Part shown: in pieces, positions 1 through 7,547 of the stretch
Layout of the letters: each line of letters opens with the position of its first letter
Position numbering within the stretch: position 1 is the stretch's first letter
DNA from: DAIOEK01 sp964600595
GTDB lineage: Bacteria; Chloroflexota; Anaerolineae; Anaerolineales; Anaerolineaceae
Direction: 5' to 3'
NCBI GenBank assembly: GCA_964600595.1
Contig: CAZRKL010000038.1
Coordinates: forward strand, 1-17,773
DNA: 17,773 bases
The notes under the pieces: model-generated
Database searches by the model: none
What the model saw: only the letters and a program-made list of their open reading frames with translations
What the model was told of the DNA's origin: nothing
Program-made: the position numbers and the translations under genes

Positions 1-1
1 T

Positions 2-91
2 TTGACAATAAATAATACAAAAATTTCTGATTATCAAAAATATCCGGAATTGCTGGTAAATGCAATTCAATTTGAAAAAACCGGGATATAG
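2..91 (+). CDS. possible 3' end of an upstream gene (unidentified)
   Basis: An open frame enters from the left edge and ends in TAG at 89-91. It gives about 29 residues (ending QFEKTGI) that I do not recognise. The stop lies two bases before the ATG at 94 of the decayed VIT1 gene, the spacing expected of neighbouring genes in one operon. That spacing is the only support for a real coding end. A chance open frame of this length in AT-rich DNA is quite possible. Confidence 0.3.
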   Translation: MTINNTKISDYQKYPELLVNAIQFEKTGI

Positions 92-93
92 AG

Positions 94-375
94 ATGGATG
101 ATAAGCAGATTTGGCTGGAAAACTATATTGATGAGATCAACAGCGCTTACCTGTATCGAATATTCCGGTTTTAGCATTTTATTTTTGATATAAATGCTAT
201 AATTTGGAGTCTGATAATGAGTGGTGTCGGGTTATTTATCATTGGCAGCAGTATCACACTTCTGACCGGAAAAAGCTGCATAAACTCTGGATTTCGTCAG
301 GTAATTTTCGGTTTACTGGCAGCTGCTCTGACCTATGGTATTGGAAAAGTAATTGGGGTCAGTATTGCGGGATAG
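94..375 (+). pseudogene. decayed rubrerythrin/VIT1-CCC1 family iron transporter gene, ends only
   Basis: Two fragments of one gene lie in the same frame. The first (94-174) starts at ATG and reads WLENYIDEINSAYLYR, resembling the first helix of the ferritin-like (rubrerythrin) domain that precedes VIT1 transporters, and stops at TAG 172-174. The second (about 193-375) contains SGVGLFIIG, SITLLTG, LAAALTYGIG and ends IGVSIAG, the usual last two membrane helices and carboxy terminus of the VIT1/CCC1 (DUF125) family. Intact rubrerythrin-VIT1 proteins run to several hundred residues, so most of the ferritin-like domain and the first transmembrane helices are missing. Intact relatives move Fe2+/Mn2+ across the membrane. 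The remnant ends 3 bases before the mutS stop. An ATG at 217 with GGAG at 206-209 could permit a 52-residue two-helix peptide, but those bases also fit ancestral coding sequence. Family assignment is from recognition, not alignment. Confidence 0.7.
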
Positions 376-378
376 TTC

Positions 379-2943
379 CTAATCAGATGAAAACGTTCTT
401 TTCCACTCATACAATTTATTTAATGCCTCGATGGGTGATATTGAATTAATATCCAGATTCTTTAATTCTTCCACAAGGGGATTTGTTTCAGGGAAGAAAA
501 CCATCTGCTGGGGGATGATCGGTTTTTGCCGATCCATAATGGTGGAATTTGCTTCCATATCCGCAAGAATTTGACGGGCACGTGCAACAACAGTGGACGG
601 CATACCGGCAAGTTGTGCAACATGAATTCCGTAAGATTGATCCGCGCCGCCGGGAATGATTTTATGCAGGAAGATTACCTCGCTGTGGTCTTCTGATACT
701 GCTACATTGTAATTTCGGACTCCCGGATAAACATCTGCAAGTTGAATTAATTCATGGTAATGTGTGGCAAAGAAGGTTCTTGCCCTTAGTTCTGGATGAT
801 TGTGCAAGTATTCAATGACGGACCAGGCAATTGATATTCCATCAAATGTGCTTGTCCCCCGACCAATCTCGTCAAGAATTAAAAGGCTTCTTGATGTAGC
901 ATGGTGAAGGATATTAGAGGTTTCTACCATCTCCACCATAAACGTAGATTGCCCTGAGTGGATCTCGTCCTGGGCTCCAATACGTGTAAAAATCCGATCG
1001 ACCAATCCAATCCGGGCAGAACTGGCTGGAACAAAGCAACCCATTTGTGCCATTAACACAATCAGAGCGACCTGACGCAAATAAGTGCTTTTACCACTCA
1101 TATTTGGACCCGTTATAATTCGAATTAACTCACCATCTTCAAAGCGGATATCATTGGGGATAAAACTACGGGAAGAAAGGCTTTTTTCGACAACAGGATG
1201 CCGGCCATCCTGAATATCAAGAAGTTGTGTCTCAACAATAACAGGTCGAATATAGCGATGATGCACTGCAGTATCAGCCAGTGAACAAAAAACATCAATT
1301 TCAGCAATCGATCTGGCGCAATTTTGCAAAGCTTCTGCCTGAAGACTGATCCTGGCTAAAATTTCTTTATATAGACGGATTTCAATTTCATGAATACGTT
1401 CTTCTGCATTCATGACCAATGTCTCGTATTCTTTTAATTCAGGAGTGATAAACCGCTCCGCGTTCACCAGGGTTTGTTTACGAATATAATCAGAAGGGGC
1501 TTGTTGGGCACTTCCCCTGCTTATTTCGATATAATATCCGAAAACCTTGTTATAACCGACTTTCAAGGTTTTTATTCCTGTTCGGCTTTTCTCTACACTT
1601 TCCAGATTGGCAATCCACTCCCGTGCGTGTCTGGATGCTTCAATCACACCATCCAGCTCACTCGAGTACCCGGTACGAATAATTCCTGTGGAATTTAATG
1701 TGGCAGGTAATTCTTCTGATAATGCTATTGAAAGAAGATCTGTAATATCTTCAAATACAGCAAGCTGACCATTTAAAACTATCTCTGAAGTAATCGGTTC
1801 AAGATGATGGATAATTTCAGGAATTTCTTCAAGAGACTTTTGCAGGGCAACTAACTCACGCGGTTGTGCAGTTCCAATCAATATACGGGAGGTTAATCTC
1901 TCAATATCCTGTACTTTCTTTAAACTATTTCTTACTTCAGCTCGGATCACGCCTTTGTTAAAAAAAGCCTCAACGTTATCCAGGCGCCGATTTATCTCGG
2001 ATAAATCTAACAATGGCTTGTTAATCCATGAATTTATCAGGCGATGTCCTGATGGAGTAATTGTCTGGTCCAATACCGATAAAAGGGTACCTTCTTTTTG
2101 GTCCCCCCGCAGGGTTTCGGTAAGTTCAAGATTTCTGCGGGTAGAAGCATCCAAAACCATGAATTCAGATAATGAATATGTTTTTATTTGTTTTAGTTGT
2201 TTCGCTGCTTCAGGCTGTGTCTTTTGAATGTATTGCAGTAAAGCTCCGGCAGCTGATATTGCGAGTGGCTGAGCCCGTAAACCGAAACCATCCAGAGTAA
2301 GTGCCCCAAAATGTTCCTGTAATGCGTTCTGGCTCCTGCCAGTCTCGAAATGCCATGCAGGTAGGGTGGAAGAATGACCAGGTACTGAAGTTATCGATTC
2401 CAGAGTATCGGGAGTGATGATTTCGGCTGGTCGAATTCGCAATAATTCAGCTCGAATAATGCTGGTGATTTCCGCATCAGTAAATTCTGAAGCCATAAAC
2501 TCACCCGTGGATATATCTGCGTATGCCAGTCCCGCTCGATTTTCGTGAAATATATAGGTAACTAGATAATTATTAGAATCCCCAGGCAGTAGAGCTGGTT
2601 CAATGATTGTTCCTGGTGTTACTACCCTTACCACTTCGCGTGGAAACAATCCTCGGGCTGGTTGATCACCAATTTGCTCACAGATAGCAACATGGTAGCC
2701 ACGGTTTACCAGACGTGCCAGGTAATTTTCTACAGCATGATATGGAATGCCAGCAAGTGGTACTTTAATTCCTTTAGCAACACTTCGACTGGTAAGAACA
2801 ATATCCAATTCTTTCGAAGTGATCTCTGCATCGTGATCGAATGTTTCGTAAAAATCGCCAAGCCGGAAGAACAGGATTGAGTCGGGATATTTCTTTTTGA
2901 TTTCGAGGTACTGCTGGCGGATAGGTGTAAGATCTTCAGGCAT
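379..2943 (-). CDS. mutS: DNA mismatch repair ATPase MutS
   Basis: MutS binds base mismatches and small loops and, with ATP, recruits MutL to start strand-specific repair. From the ATG at 2943 the protein has 854 residues, close to the 853 of E. coli MutS. The amino-terminal mismatch-recognition domain carries the Phe-X-Glu motif in LGDFYETF (F31, E33). Connector, lever and clamp regions follow. The ATPase has Walker A GPNMSGKST (612-620), Walker B LLILDEIG with D691 and E692, and the downstream STFDG. Near the end QQMVFF (about 812-817) sits where E. coli MutS has its beta-clamp motif, and EALNKLYEWK matches the usual carboxy terminus. An in-frame TTG at 2961 would add six residues, but neither start has a good ribosome site; ATG is preferred. 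The gene follows the EAL/HDOD gene by 59 bases with no terminator between, so co-transcription is likely. No mutL is in the window. Confidence 0.97.
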   Translation of the reverse strand: MPEDLTPIRQQYLEIKKKYPDSILFFRLGDFYETFDHDAEITSKELDIVLTSRSVAKGIKVPLAGIPYHAVENYLARLVNRGYHVAICEQIGDQPARGLFPREVVRVVTPGTIIEPALLPGDSNNYLVTYIFHENRAGLAYADISTGEFMASEFTDAEITSIIRAELLRIRPAEIITPDTLESITSVPGHSSTLPAWHFETGRSQNALQEHFGALTLDGFGLRAQPLAISAAGALLQYIQKTQPEAAKQLKQIKTYSLSEFMVLDASTRRNLELTETLRGDQKEGTLLSVLDQTITPSGHRLINSWINKPLLDLSEINRRLDNVEAFFNKGVIRAEVRNSLKKVQDIERLTSRILIGTAQPRELVALQKSLEEIPEIIHHLEPITSEIVLNGQLAVFEDITDLLSIALSEELPATLNSTGIIRTGYSSELDGVIEASRHAREWIANLESVEKSRTGIKTLKVGYNKVFGYYIEISRGSAQQAPSDYIRKQTLVNAERFITPELKEYETLVMNAEERIHEIEIRLYKEILARISLQAEALQNCARSIAEIDVFCSLADTAVHHRYIRPVIVETQLLDIQDGRHPVVEKSLSSRSFIPNDIRFEDGELIRIITGPNMSGKSTYLRQVALIVLMAQMGCFVPASSARIGLVDRIFTRIGAQDEIHSGQSTFMVEMVETSNILHHATSRSLLILDEIGRGTSTFDGISIAWSVIEYLHNHPELRARTFFATHYHELIQLADVYPGVRNYNVAVSEDHSEVIFLHKIIPGGADQSYGIHVAQLAGMPSTVVARARQILADMEANSTIMDRQKPIIPQQMVFFPETNPLVEELKNLDINSISPIEALNKLYEWKRTFSSD

Positions 2944-3002
2944 GGGATAATTGTAAACCAAACCTGAAAATTAAAGGTTTCAATGGCGGATCTTAATTAC
3001 TT

Positions 3003-4265
3003 CTAAGCTGCAGATAACGCCTGCTCCGTATTTTTGATCAAATCATTTGTCCAGGCTACTGCTTCCAGATAAGTCTTACGAATGATTTCTGAGAATAATC
3101 CCAATTCCAATAGTTTCTGGAAATCCCCTCCCTCTGCAGTGACTACTGCAGTAAGAATTCTGCCTGAAACTCCCTCATGCTGCAAAAGAGCTTGGGACAC
3201 TTCAGGTGAAATGGGTAGAGAGGATAAAACCTGTTCCATGGGTTTATCAAAAAGGGCATCCAGAACTGAAAACAGACCCACCATGAAGAGTGTATTGGTA
3301 TCTGGTACGCCAAGCCGTTTGCCGAGTAATTCGCAATATCTAGCTCGCATCATGGCTGTGGTAGTTAACTCATGTGGTTTGTTTTCCAACGAATCGATCA
3401 GCATCAATGTAAGCCAACCACTTAACTGGGTGATGCCAATAATACTGATCGTCTGGCTGATCGAGTTTACTCGTTCCATCTGTGAATAGTATGCAGAATT
3501 TGACAACTTCAGTAGTTTGTATGAGAGGGTGACATCTCGGGTGATGATGTCTTCGAGGATATGGAAATTGATATTGGGATTTTGGAGCATTGCCAGAGCA
3601 TGCAGAATTACAATACGCGAGGTATCCACTTTACTGCCGCGAATTATGCTTGGTTTACTAAAAAAGTACCCCTGGAAAAATTCAAATCCAATCGAACGAC
3701 AATATCTGAATTCTTCCTGAGTTTCAACTTTTTCAGCCAGTGGGAGAATTCCATTCTCGCGTAACCGGCGGACAAACCAGGACAATTCATTGCGATTGGT
3801 TTTTGGAAGGTCAATCTTTCCGATTTTCGCAACATGAAGCAATTCTTGTATTCGATTGAACGAGGTAATGTCATCCATGGCAATAGTGAAACCACGATTA
3901 CGCATTAAAACAAGCGCTTCAATGAAGGGTTTATCGATCTGGATGTTCTCCAATACCTCTATCACGGTTTGTTGTGGGGGGAAAGGAATGGGTAATTGAC
4001 CGGTAAGGAAGTTCCTGGTGAAGTTTATAAAGGCGTAGTTATTTTCGACCAGATTCTTTAGTCCAATTTCAGAAAAAGCATTTAATATAACCTGTGTTGT
4101 GGCTATATCCCCGCTAACTGTATCAATGCTACCGGTTAGGGATCGGAAAAGGAGCTCATAACCAACCACTTCCTGATTTCGGTTAAATATTGGCTGCCTG
4201 CCTAATAAAAAATCCTGAGAGGCAGGTGTACTCTGAACCGAAGTATTCTGCAATGGTGTCCCCAT
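3003..4265 (-). CDS. EAL-like/HDOD signalling protein (YuxH type), EAL part degenerate
   Basis: A 420-residue cytoplasmic protein with an EAL-like domain (about 18-205) followed by an HDOD domain (about 206-400), the layout of the YuxH/CdgJ family. The EAL part keeps its framework: YELLFR (36-41) at the EAL position, EVLEN (103-107), MDDITS (130-135) for the usual DDFG, GKIDL (149-153), LAEKVET (176-182) for AEGVET, and FFQGYFFSKP (196-205). The signature EAL reads ELL and several catalytic-loop positions differ, so it may not hydrolyse cyclic-di-GMP and may act as a binding or scaffold domain. HDOD domains lack HD-phosphohydrolase residues and typically serve in regulation of motility or stress responses. 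ATG at 4263-4265 is preceded by GGA about 7 bases upstream, with a plausible promoter further up. It lies upstream of mutS on the same strand. Function beyond signalling cannot be read from sequence. Confidence 0.88.
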   Translation of the reverse strand: MGTPLQNTSVQSTPASQDFLLGRQPIFNRNQEVVGYELLFRSLTGSIDTVSGDIATTQVILNAFSEIGLKNLVENNYAFINFTRNFLTGQLPIPFPPQQTVIEVLENIQIDKPFIEALVLMRNRGFTIAMDDITSFNRIQELLHVAKIGKIDLPKTNRNELSWFVRRLRENGILPLAEKVETQEEFRYCRSIGFEFFQGYFFSKPSIIRGSKVDTSRIVILHALAMLQNPNINFHILEDIITRDVTLSYKLLKLSNSAYYSQMERVNSISQTISIIGITQLSGWLTLMLIDSLENKPHELTTTAMMRARYCELLGKRLGVPDTNTLFMVGLFSVLDALFDKPMEQVLSSLPISPEVSQALLQHEGVSGRILTAVVTAEGGDFQKLLELGLFSEIIRKTYLEAVAWTNDLIKNTEQALSAA

Positions 4266-4291
4266 GATCTATCCAAAAATAATTTGTCTTG

Positions 4292-4320
4292 AGTATACAA
4301 ATTACACGATGAAATGTCTG
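4292..4320 (-). promoter_or_regulatory. sigma70-like promoter for the EAL/HDOD-mutS unit
   Basis: Read on the minus strand, a -35 element CAGACA (4315-4320) and a -10 element TATACT (4292-4297) are separated by 17 bases. That gives 4 of 6 and 5 of 6 matches to consensus. Transcription would start about 20 bases before the ATG of the EAL/HDOD gene. Confidence 0.5.
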
Positions 4321-4354
4321 TAAGGATTGGATAAATATTGACTACTCATCTTAT

Positions 4355-4383
4355 TTGGTTATTTATTTCTTGTGGGATATAAT
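4355..4383 (+). promoter_or_regulatory. sigma70-like promoter for the ABC ATPase gene
   Basis: TTGGTT (4355-4360) and a perfect TATAAT (4378-4383) are spaced by 17 bases and lead into a short leader. A consensus ribosome site GGAGG lies at 4408-4412, five bases before the ATG at 4418. A TTGACT at 4338-4343 is too far from this -10 to pair with it. Confidence 0.55.
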
Positions 4384-4417
4384 AAAACCACTATACACAA
4401 ACGAAACGGAGGAAGTT

Positions 4418-5530
4418 ATGGCAAGCGTAACCTTTAAGAATGTTTTTAAGAAATTTGGTGATTTCACAGCTCTGAATGATCTCAACATTGAAGTGGAAGA
4501 TAAGGAATTCTTGGTTCTTGTTGGTCCTTCAGGTTGTGGAAAAACCACGGCACTTCGCTGCCTTGCCGGTCTGGAAGAAGTTACCAGCGGTGAGGTTCTC
4601 ATTGGCGATACTGTTGTGAATGATGTCGCGCCTAAAGACCGTGATATTGCAATGGTATTCCAGTCATACGCGTTGTATCCTCATATGACCGTTTATGACA
4701 ACATGGCATTTGGCTTGAAACTGAGGAAAGTTTCCAAGGATCAGATTAAACAGAGAGTTGAAGCTGCTGCACAAACATTAGGTATTGAGCAGTTATTGAA
4801 ACGTCGCCCTCGTGAACTTTCTGGTGGACAACGTCAGCGAGTAGCTGTTGGACGTGCAATTGTACGTGAGCCAAAAGTCTTCCTCTTTGACGAACCTCTT
4901 TCCAACCTGGATGCAAAACTTAGAGTTCAGACCCGCTCTGAAATTAGCAAATTACATCAGAGATTGCAGACCACCTTTATTTATGTGACCCATGATCAAA
5001 CAGAAGCCATGACCATGGCAAGTCGCATTGCGGTTATGAATAAAGGCATTCTGCAGCAGCTTGATACACCGCAAGCATTGTATGACCGTCCTGCCAATCT
5101 GTTTGTTGCAGGATTTATTGGTTCTCCTGCCATGAACTTCTTCCCTGCCAAATTGCGCAAGCAGGATGGAAAATTAATGGTCGATGCAGGCACATTTGTT
5201 GTCGAAATCCCCGCAGATCGGGCAGGCACTTACATGCATCTGGTGGACAAAGATATCATCTTTGGAATTAGACCGGAAAACATTCACAATCCTGATTTCC
5301 TGCCTACAAATATCCATGGCGCGACAATGGAAGCCAAAGTGGATGTGACAGAATTAATGGGTAACGAAATTTCTCTCATTATGCTAACAGGTGATACGAA
5401 TTTTGTTGCTCGCGTAGATCCACGCACACGCTTCAAGATTGGTGACACTGTTCAATTAATGCTGGATATGGATAGCTTCCACGTATTTGATCCGAACAGC
5501 AATCCGGATAATCCGCAGGCTGTTCGCTAA
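4418..5530 (+). CDS. ugpC: sugar ABC transporter ATP-binding protein (MalK/UgpC/MsmK family), orphan
   Basis: The nucleotide-binding subunit that powers carbohydrate importers of the CUT1 type at the inner face of the membrane. It has 370 residues from the ATG at 4418, which has GGAGG five bases upstream; the frame is open further up but without a better start. Walker A is GPSGCGKTT (36-44), Q-loop glutamine Q82, signature LSGGQRQR (134-141), Walker B VFLFDEP (154-160, E159 catalytic) and switch histidine H192. The carboxy-terminal third has FGIRPENI and forms the MalK-type OB/TOBE regulatory fold. No permease or solute-binding gene is adjacent, and the gene has its own promoter and terminator. 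It is therefore probably a shared ATPase serving several sugar transporters, as MsmK does in streptococci. The symbol is by family resemblance; substrate is unknown. Confidence 0.92.
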   Translation: MASVTFKNVFKKFGDFTALNDLNIEVEDKEFLVLVGPSGCGKTTALRCLAGLEEVTSGEVLIGDTVVNDVAPKDRDIAMVFQSYALYPHMTVYDNMAFGLKLRKVSKDQIKQRVEAAAQTLGIEQLLKRRPRELSGGQRQRVAVGRAIVREPKVFLFDEPLSNLDAKLRVQTRSEISKLHQRLQTTFIYVTHDQTEAMTMASRIAVMNKGILQQLDTPQALYDRPANLFVAGFIGSPAMNFFPAKLRKQDGKLMVDAGTFVVEIPADRAGTYMHLVDKDIIFGIRPENIHNPDFLPTNIHGATMEAKVDVTELMGNEISLIMLTGDTNFVARVDPRTRFKIGDTVQLMLDMDSFHVFDPNSNPDNPQAVR

Positions 5531-5548
5531 TCAATATATAGTAACCAT

Positions 5549-5601
5549 AGAGCAGGAGCGAAGAACCGGAACAGCATTCGGGTCAACGCTCCGCTCTTTT
5601 T
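5549..5601 (+). terminator. intrinsic terminator after the ABC ATPase gene
   Basis: AGAGC-A-GGAGCG (5549-5560) pairs with CGCTCC-GCTCT (5587-5597), giving 11 base pairs with one bulged A, then a T run to 5601. The 26-base loop holds a smaller hairpin (5566-5570 with 5577-5581, including one G-T pair). It separates the ATPase gene from apgM, which starts 33 bases after the T run. Confidence 0.8.
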
Positions 5602-5634
5602 GTAATCTGATCTCACTCTCTGTATGGAGGTTTT

Positions 5635-6843
5635 ATGGAATCACAAGTGCTCAAGAGCCTATTGGCTCCCAATAAAAGTAAAATTGTATTGCTTGTTTTG
5701 GATGGACTAGGAGGATTGGCTTTGAATCCAGGTGGGTTAACTGAATTAGAAACAGCTCACACACCCAATATGGATAAACTGGCAACCAATGGCATCCTCG
5801 GAGAGACAATTCCAATCAGTCTTGGGGTAACACCCGGTTCCGGCCCTGCGCACCTTTCCCTGTTCGGCTATGATCCACTGGAATTTGAAGTAGGCCGTGG
5901 TGTACTGGAAGCCATTGGTGTTGGGATGTATGTAAACAAAGGCGATGTAGCTGCCCGTGGTAATTTCTGCACAGTGGATGGGAAAGGTCTGATTACAGAC
6001 CGAAGAGCTGGGAGGATTCCTACCGAAGAAGCATCAGTGGTTTGTGAAAAACTGAAAAATATCCAAATTCCCGGTGTAAAGATAGAAGTAAAACACGTAA
6101 AAGAACACAGATTTGCAGTTGTCATGCGGGGAGAAGGATTATCCGCTGAGATCGAAGATACAGATCCACAGAAAACAGGCGTGGCTCCTCTTCTAGCCAA
6201 GGCAAAGAATGATTCATCGAAGAAAGCAGCTGATCTTTATAATCAATGGATTACTGAGGCACGAAAAGCTCTGGAAAATGAGCCAAAAGCAAACGCATTA
6301 ACCCTGCGCGGATTCGCCACCGATCCGGCTCTGGAAAGTTATGCTGACAGGTATCAGTTAAAAGCAGCGTGCGTGGCAGTTTACCCCATGTACCGCGGTG
6401 TTGCTCAACTGGTTGGCATGGACGTGATTGAATTCGATGGCGAAACTCCAGAAGATGAATTTGCTGCGGTCGAAAAGCATTGGAATGAGTATGATTTCTT
6501 CTTTGTGCATATCAAGAAAACAGACAGCTATGGTGAAGATGGAAATTTCGATGCCAAGGTGCATGTAATCGAAACTGTGGATCAAGCAATTCCAGGCTTG
6601 GTTAAGCTGAACCCGGATGTATTAATCATCACGGGCGATCACTCAACTCCGGCTAAGTTGAAATCTCACTCCTGGCACCCTGTGCCTCTTCTTCTTTCAG
6701 CACCTGCAACAGTACGGGCTGATCACCAGATGGGTTTTGGTGAAAGATCCTGCTTGCAGGGAGGATTGGGAACTATCAACGCGCTGGAAGTGATGCCCCT
6801 TGCTTTGGGGCATGCGCTCAAATTGAATAAATACGGAGCTTGA
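5635..6843 (+). CDS. apgM: cofactor-independent phosphoglycerate mutase, archaeal type (ApgM)
   Basis: Interconverts 3- and 2-phosphoglycerate in glycolysis/gluconeogenesis without 2,3-bisphosphoglycerate, using two divalent metals and a serine nucleophile in the cytoplasm. The 402-residue length is normal for the archaeal-type family and much shorter than bacterial GpmI (about 510). Alkaline-phosphatase-superfamily landmarks are VLLVLDGLGG (18-27, metal ligand D23), HTPNMDKLATNG (42-53), TPGSGPAHLSLFGYDP (66-81, nucleophile S69), ITDRRAGR, HRFAVVMRG, TDPQKTG, YPMYRGVAQL, HIKKTDSYGEDGNF, and ITGDHSTPAK with D335 and H336. The start has TGGAGG at 5625-5630. It follows a terminator and no clear promoter was found for it. 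DeoB/phosphopentomutase and GpmI can be excluded by these motifs. Confidence 0.95.
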   Translation: MESQVLKSLLAPNKSKIVLLVLDGLGGLALNPGGLTELETAHTPNMDKLATNGILGETIPISLGVTPGSGPAHLSLFGYDPLEFEVGRGVLEAIGVGMYVNKGDVAARGNFCTVDGKGLITDRRAGRIPTEEASVVCEKLKNIQIPGVKIEVKHVKEHRFAVVMRGEGLSAEIEDTDPQKTGVAPLLAKAKNDSSKKAADLYNQWITEARKALENEPKANALTLRGFATDPALESYADRYQLKAACVAVYPMYRGVAQLVGMDVIEFDGETPEDEFAAVEKHWNEYDFFFVHIKKTDSYGEDGNFDAKVHVIETVDQAIPGLVKLNPDVLIITGDHSTPAKLKSHSWHPVPLLLSAPATVRADHQMGFGERSCLQGGLGTINALEVMPLALGHALKLNKYGA

Positions 6844-6863
6844 AACGAATTTGGAATTACCAG

Positions 6864-6892
6864 GACCCTGATTTAGATCAGGGTCTTTTTTT
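6864..6892 (+). terminator. intrinsic terminator after apgM, overlapping the end of the convergent gene
   Basis: A perfect 9-base stem GACCCTGAT (6864-6872) and ATCAGGGTC (6877-6885), loop TTAG, is followed by seven T (6886-6892). It terminates plus-strand transcription from apgM. On the minus strand no T run follows the hairpin, so it is probably one-directional. The right arm and T run are also the last codons (Lys-Lys-Arg-Pro-stop) of the convergent DUF1461 gene. Confidence 0.9.
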
Positions 6893-7546
6893 CCTACCAG
6901 CTAGGATGAATATCACGGATATCAGTGTGGATATTACCGCAACCAGTATGAATGCATCCTGCCAGAAGCGAATCGGGAATAACCTGATAAATGTGTCTGA
7001 GTAATAAAATGTCCAGGTACCGCTTTCAAAGAACAAATTGTGGAATTCGGTAAAAAGGAAATCAAAACTAAGAATAATCGTAATACCCATCAGCAACATC
7101 AAGCCAATGGTCGCCCATCCACCCGTGGCTAAGGCTTTGATTATGGATGATATCTCATTTTGCCTGAATAAAAGAAGTATAAGAAAGACCCAAATAACCA
7201 GGATTCCCAGCCAGATAGATCTGCCATTTTGCACAACAACCTTGACATCATCCATATGTGAAAGTTCGCGGTCATTGTAAAGAGGGGTATCAGAATCCAG
7301 CTGGTATTGATCGAAAAAAGAAATATCGGCATTATTTAGCAAGTATGTCAGAGATATTTTTGACCACTGTAAACGATCTTTTGTTGTAAAACCGTATGGA
7401 TCAGCGGGAAATCCCGGCATGCGATATTCCAGGTCCATAAATGCTGGTGTCAGAAGCAACCGCACGCTGCTAAGAATGATGATGATAGGTGTGAGAATAA
7501 TGAGAAACCAATAGAGCAGCTGCGTAGATTTGTTTTTTTGTGTCAT
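6878..7546 (-). CDS. TIGR01906/DUF1461 family integral membrane protein
   Basis: A 222-residue membrane protein of unknown function. Hydrophobic helices lie at about 11-32, 111-127, 141-164 and 196-216. The soluble loop between the first two carries family landmarks: FPADPYGFTTKDRL (46-59) and LYNDRELSHMDDV (89-101). The loop between the last two contains FFESGTWTFYYSD and FIRLFPIRFW. These match the pattern I know for TIGR01906/DUF1461, found in Chloroflexota, Firmicutes and Actinobacteria with no proven role. The ATG at 7544-7546 is one base after the stop of the spermidine-synthase-like gene, and its ribosome site GGAG lies inside the end of that gene, so the two are probably translationally coupled. 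The last codons overlap the apgM terminator on the other strand. Confidence 0.85.
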   Translation of the reverse strand: MTQKNKSTQLLYWFLIILTPIIIILSSVRLLLTPAFMDLEYRMPGFPADPYGFTTKDRLQWSKISLTYLLNNADISFFDQYQLDSDTPLYNDRELSHMDDVKVVVQNGRSIWLGILVIWVFLILLLFRQNEISSIIKALATGGWATIGLMLLMGITIILSFDFLFTEFHNLFFESGTWTFYYSDTFIRLFPIRFWQDAFILVAVISTLISVIFILAGRKKRP

Positions 7547-7547
7547 A

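Noticed and set aside
204..449. 81-codon open frame on the plus strand
   Set aside because: It runs out of frame across the VIT1 remnant and the end of mutS, has no ribosome site, and its translation (many Trp/Tyr/Ser) resembles no known protein style.
3082..3489. 135-codon plus-strand open frame
   Set aside because: It lies wholly antisense to the well-supported EAL/HDOD gene and is rich in Ser/Arg/Pro as expected of a shadow frame.
4338..4343. TTGACT as the -35 element of the ABC ATPase gene
   Set aside because: It is 34 bases from the TATAAT at 4378, too far to pair; no good -10 lies 16-18 bases after it.
5868..6200. 110-codon minus-strand open frame
   Set aside because: It is antisense to conserved apgM sequence; composition is typical of a shadow frame.
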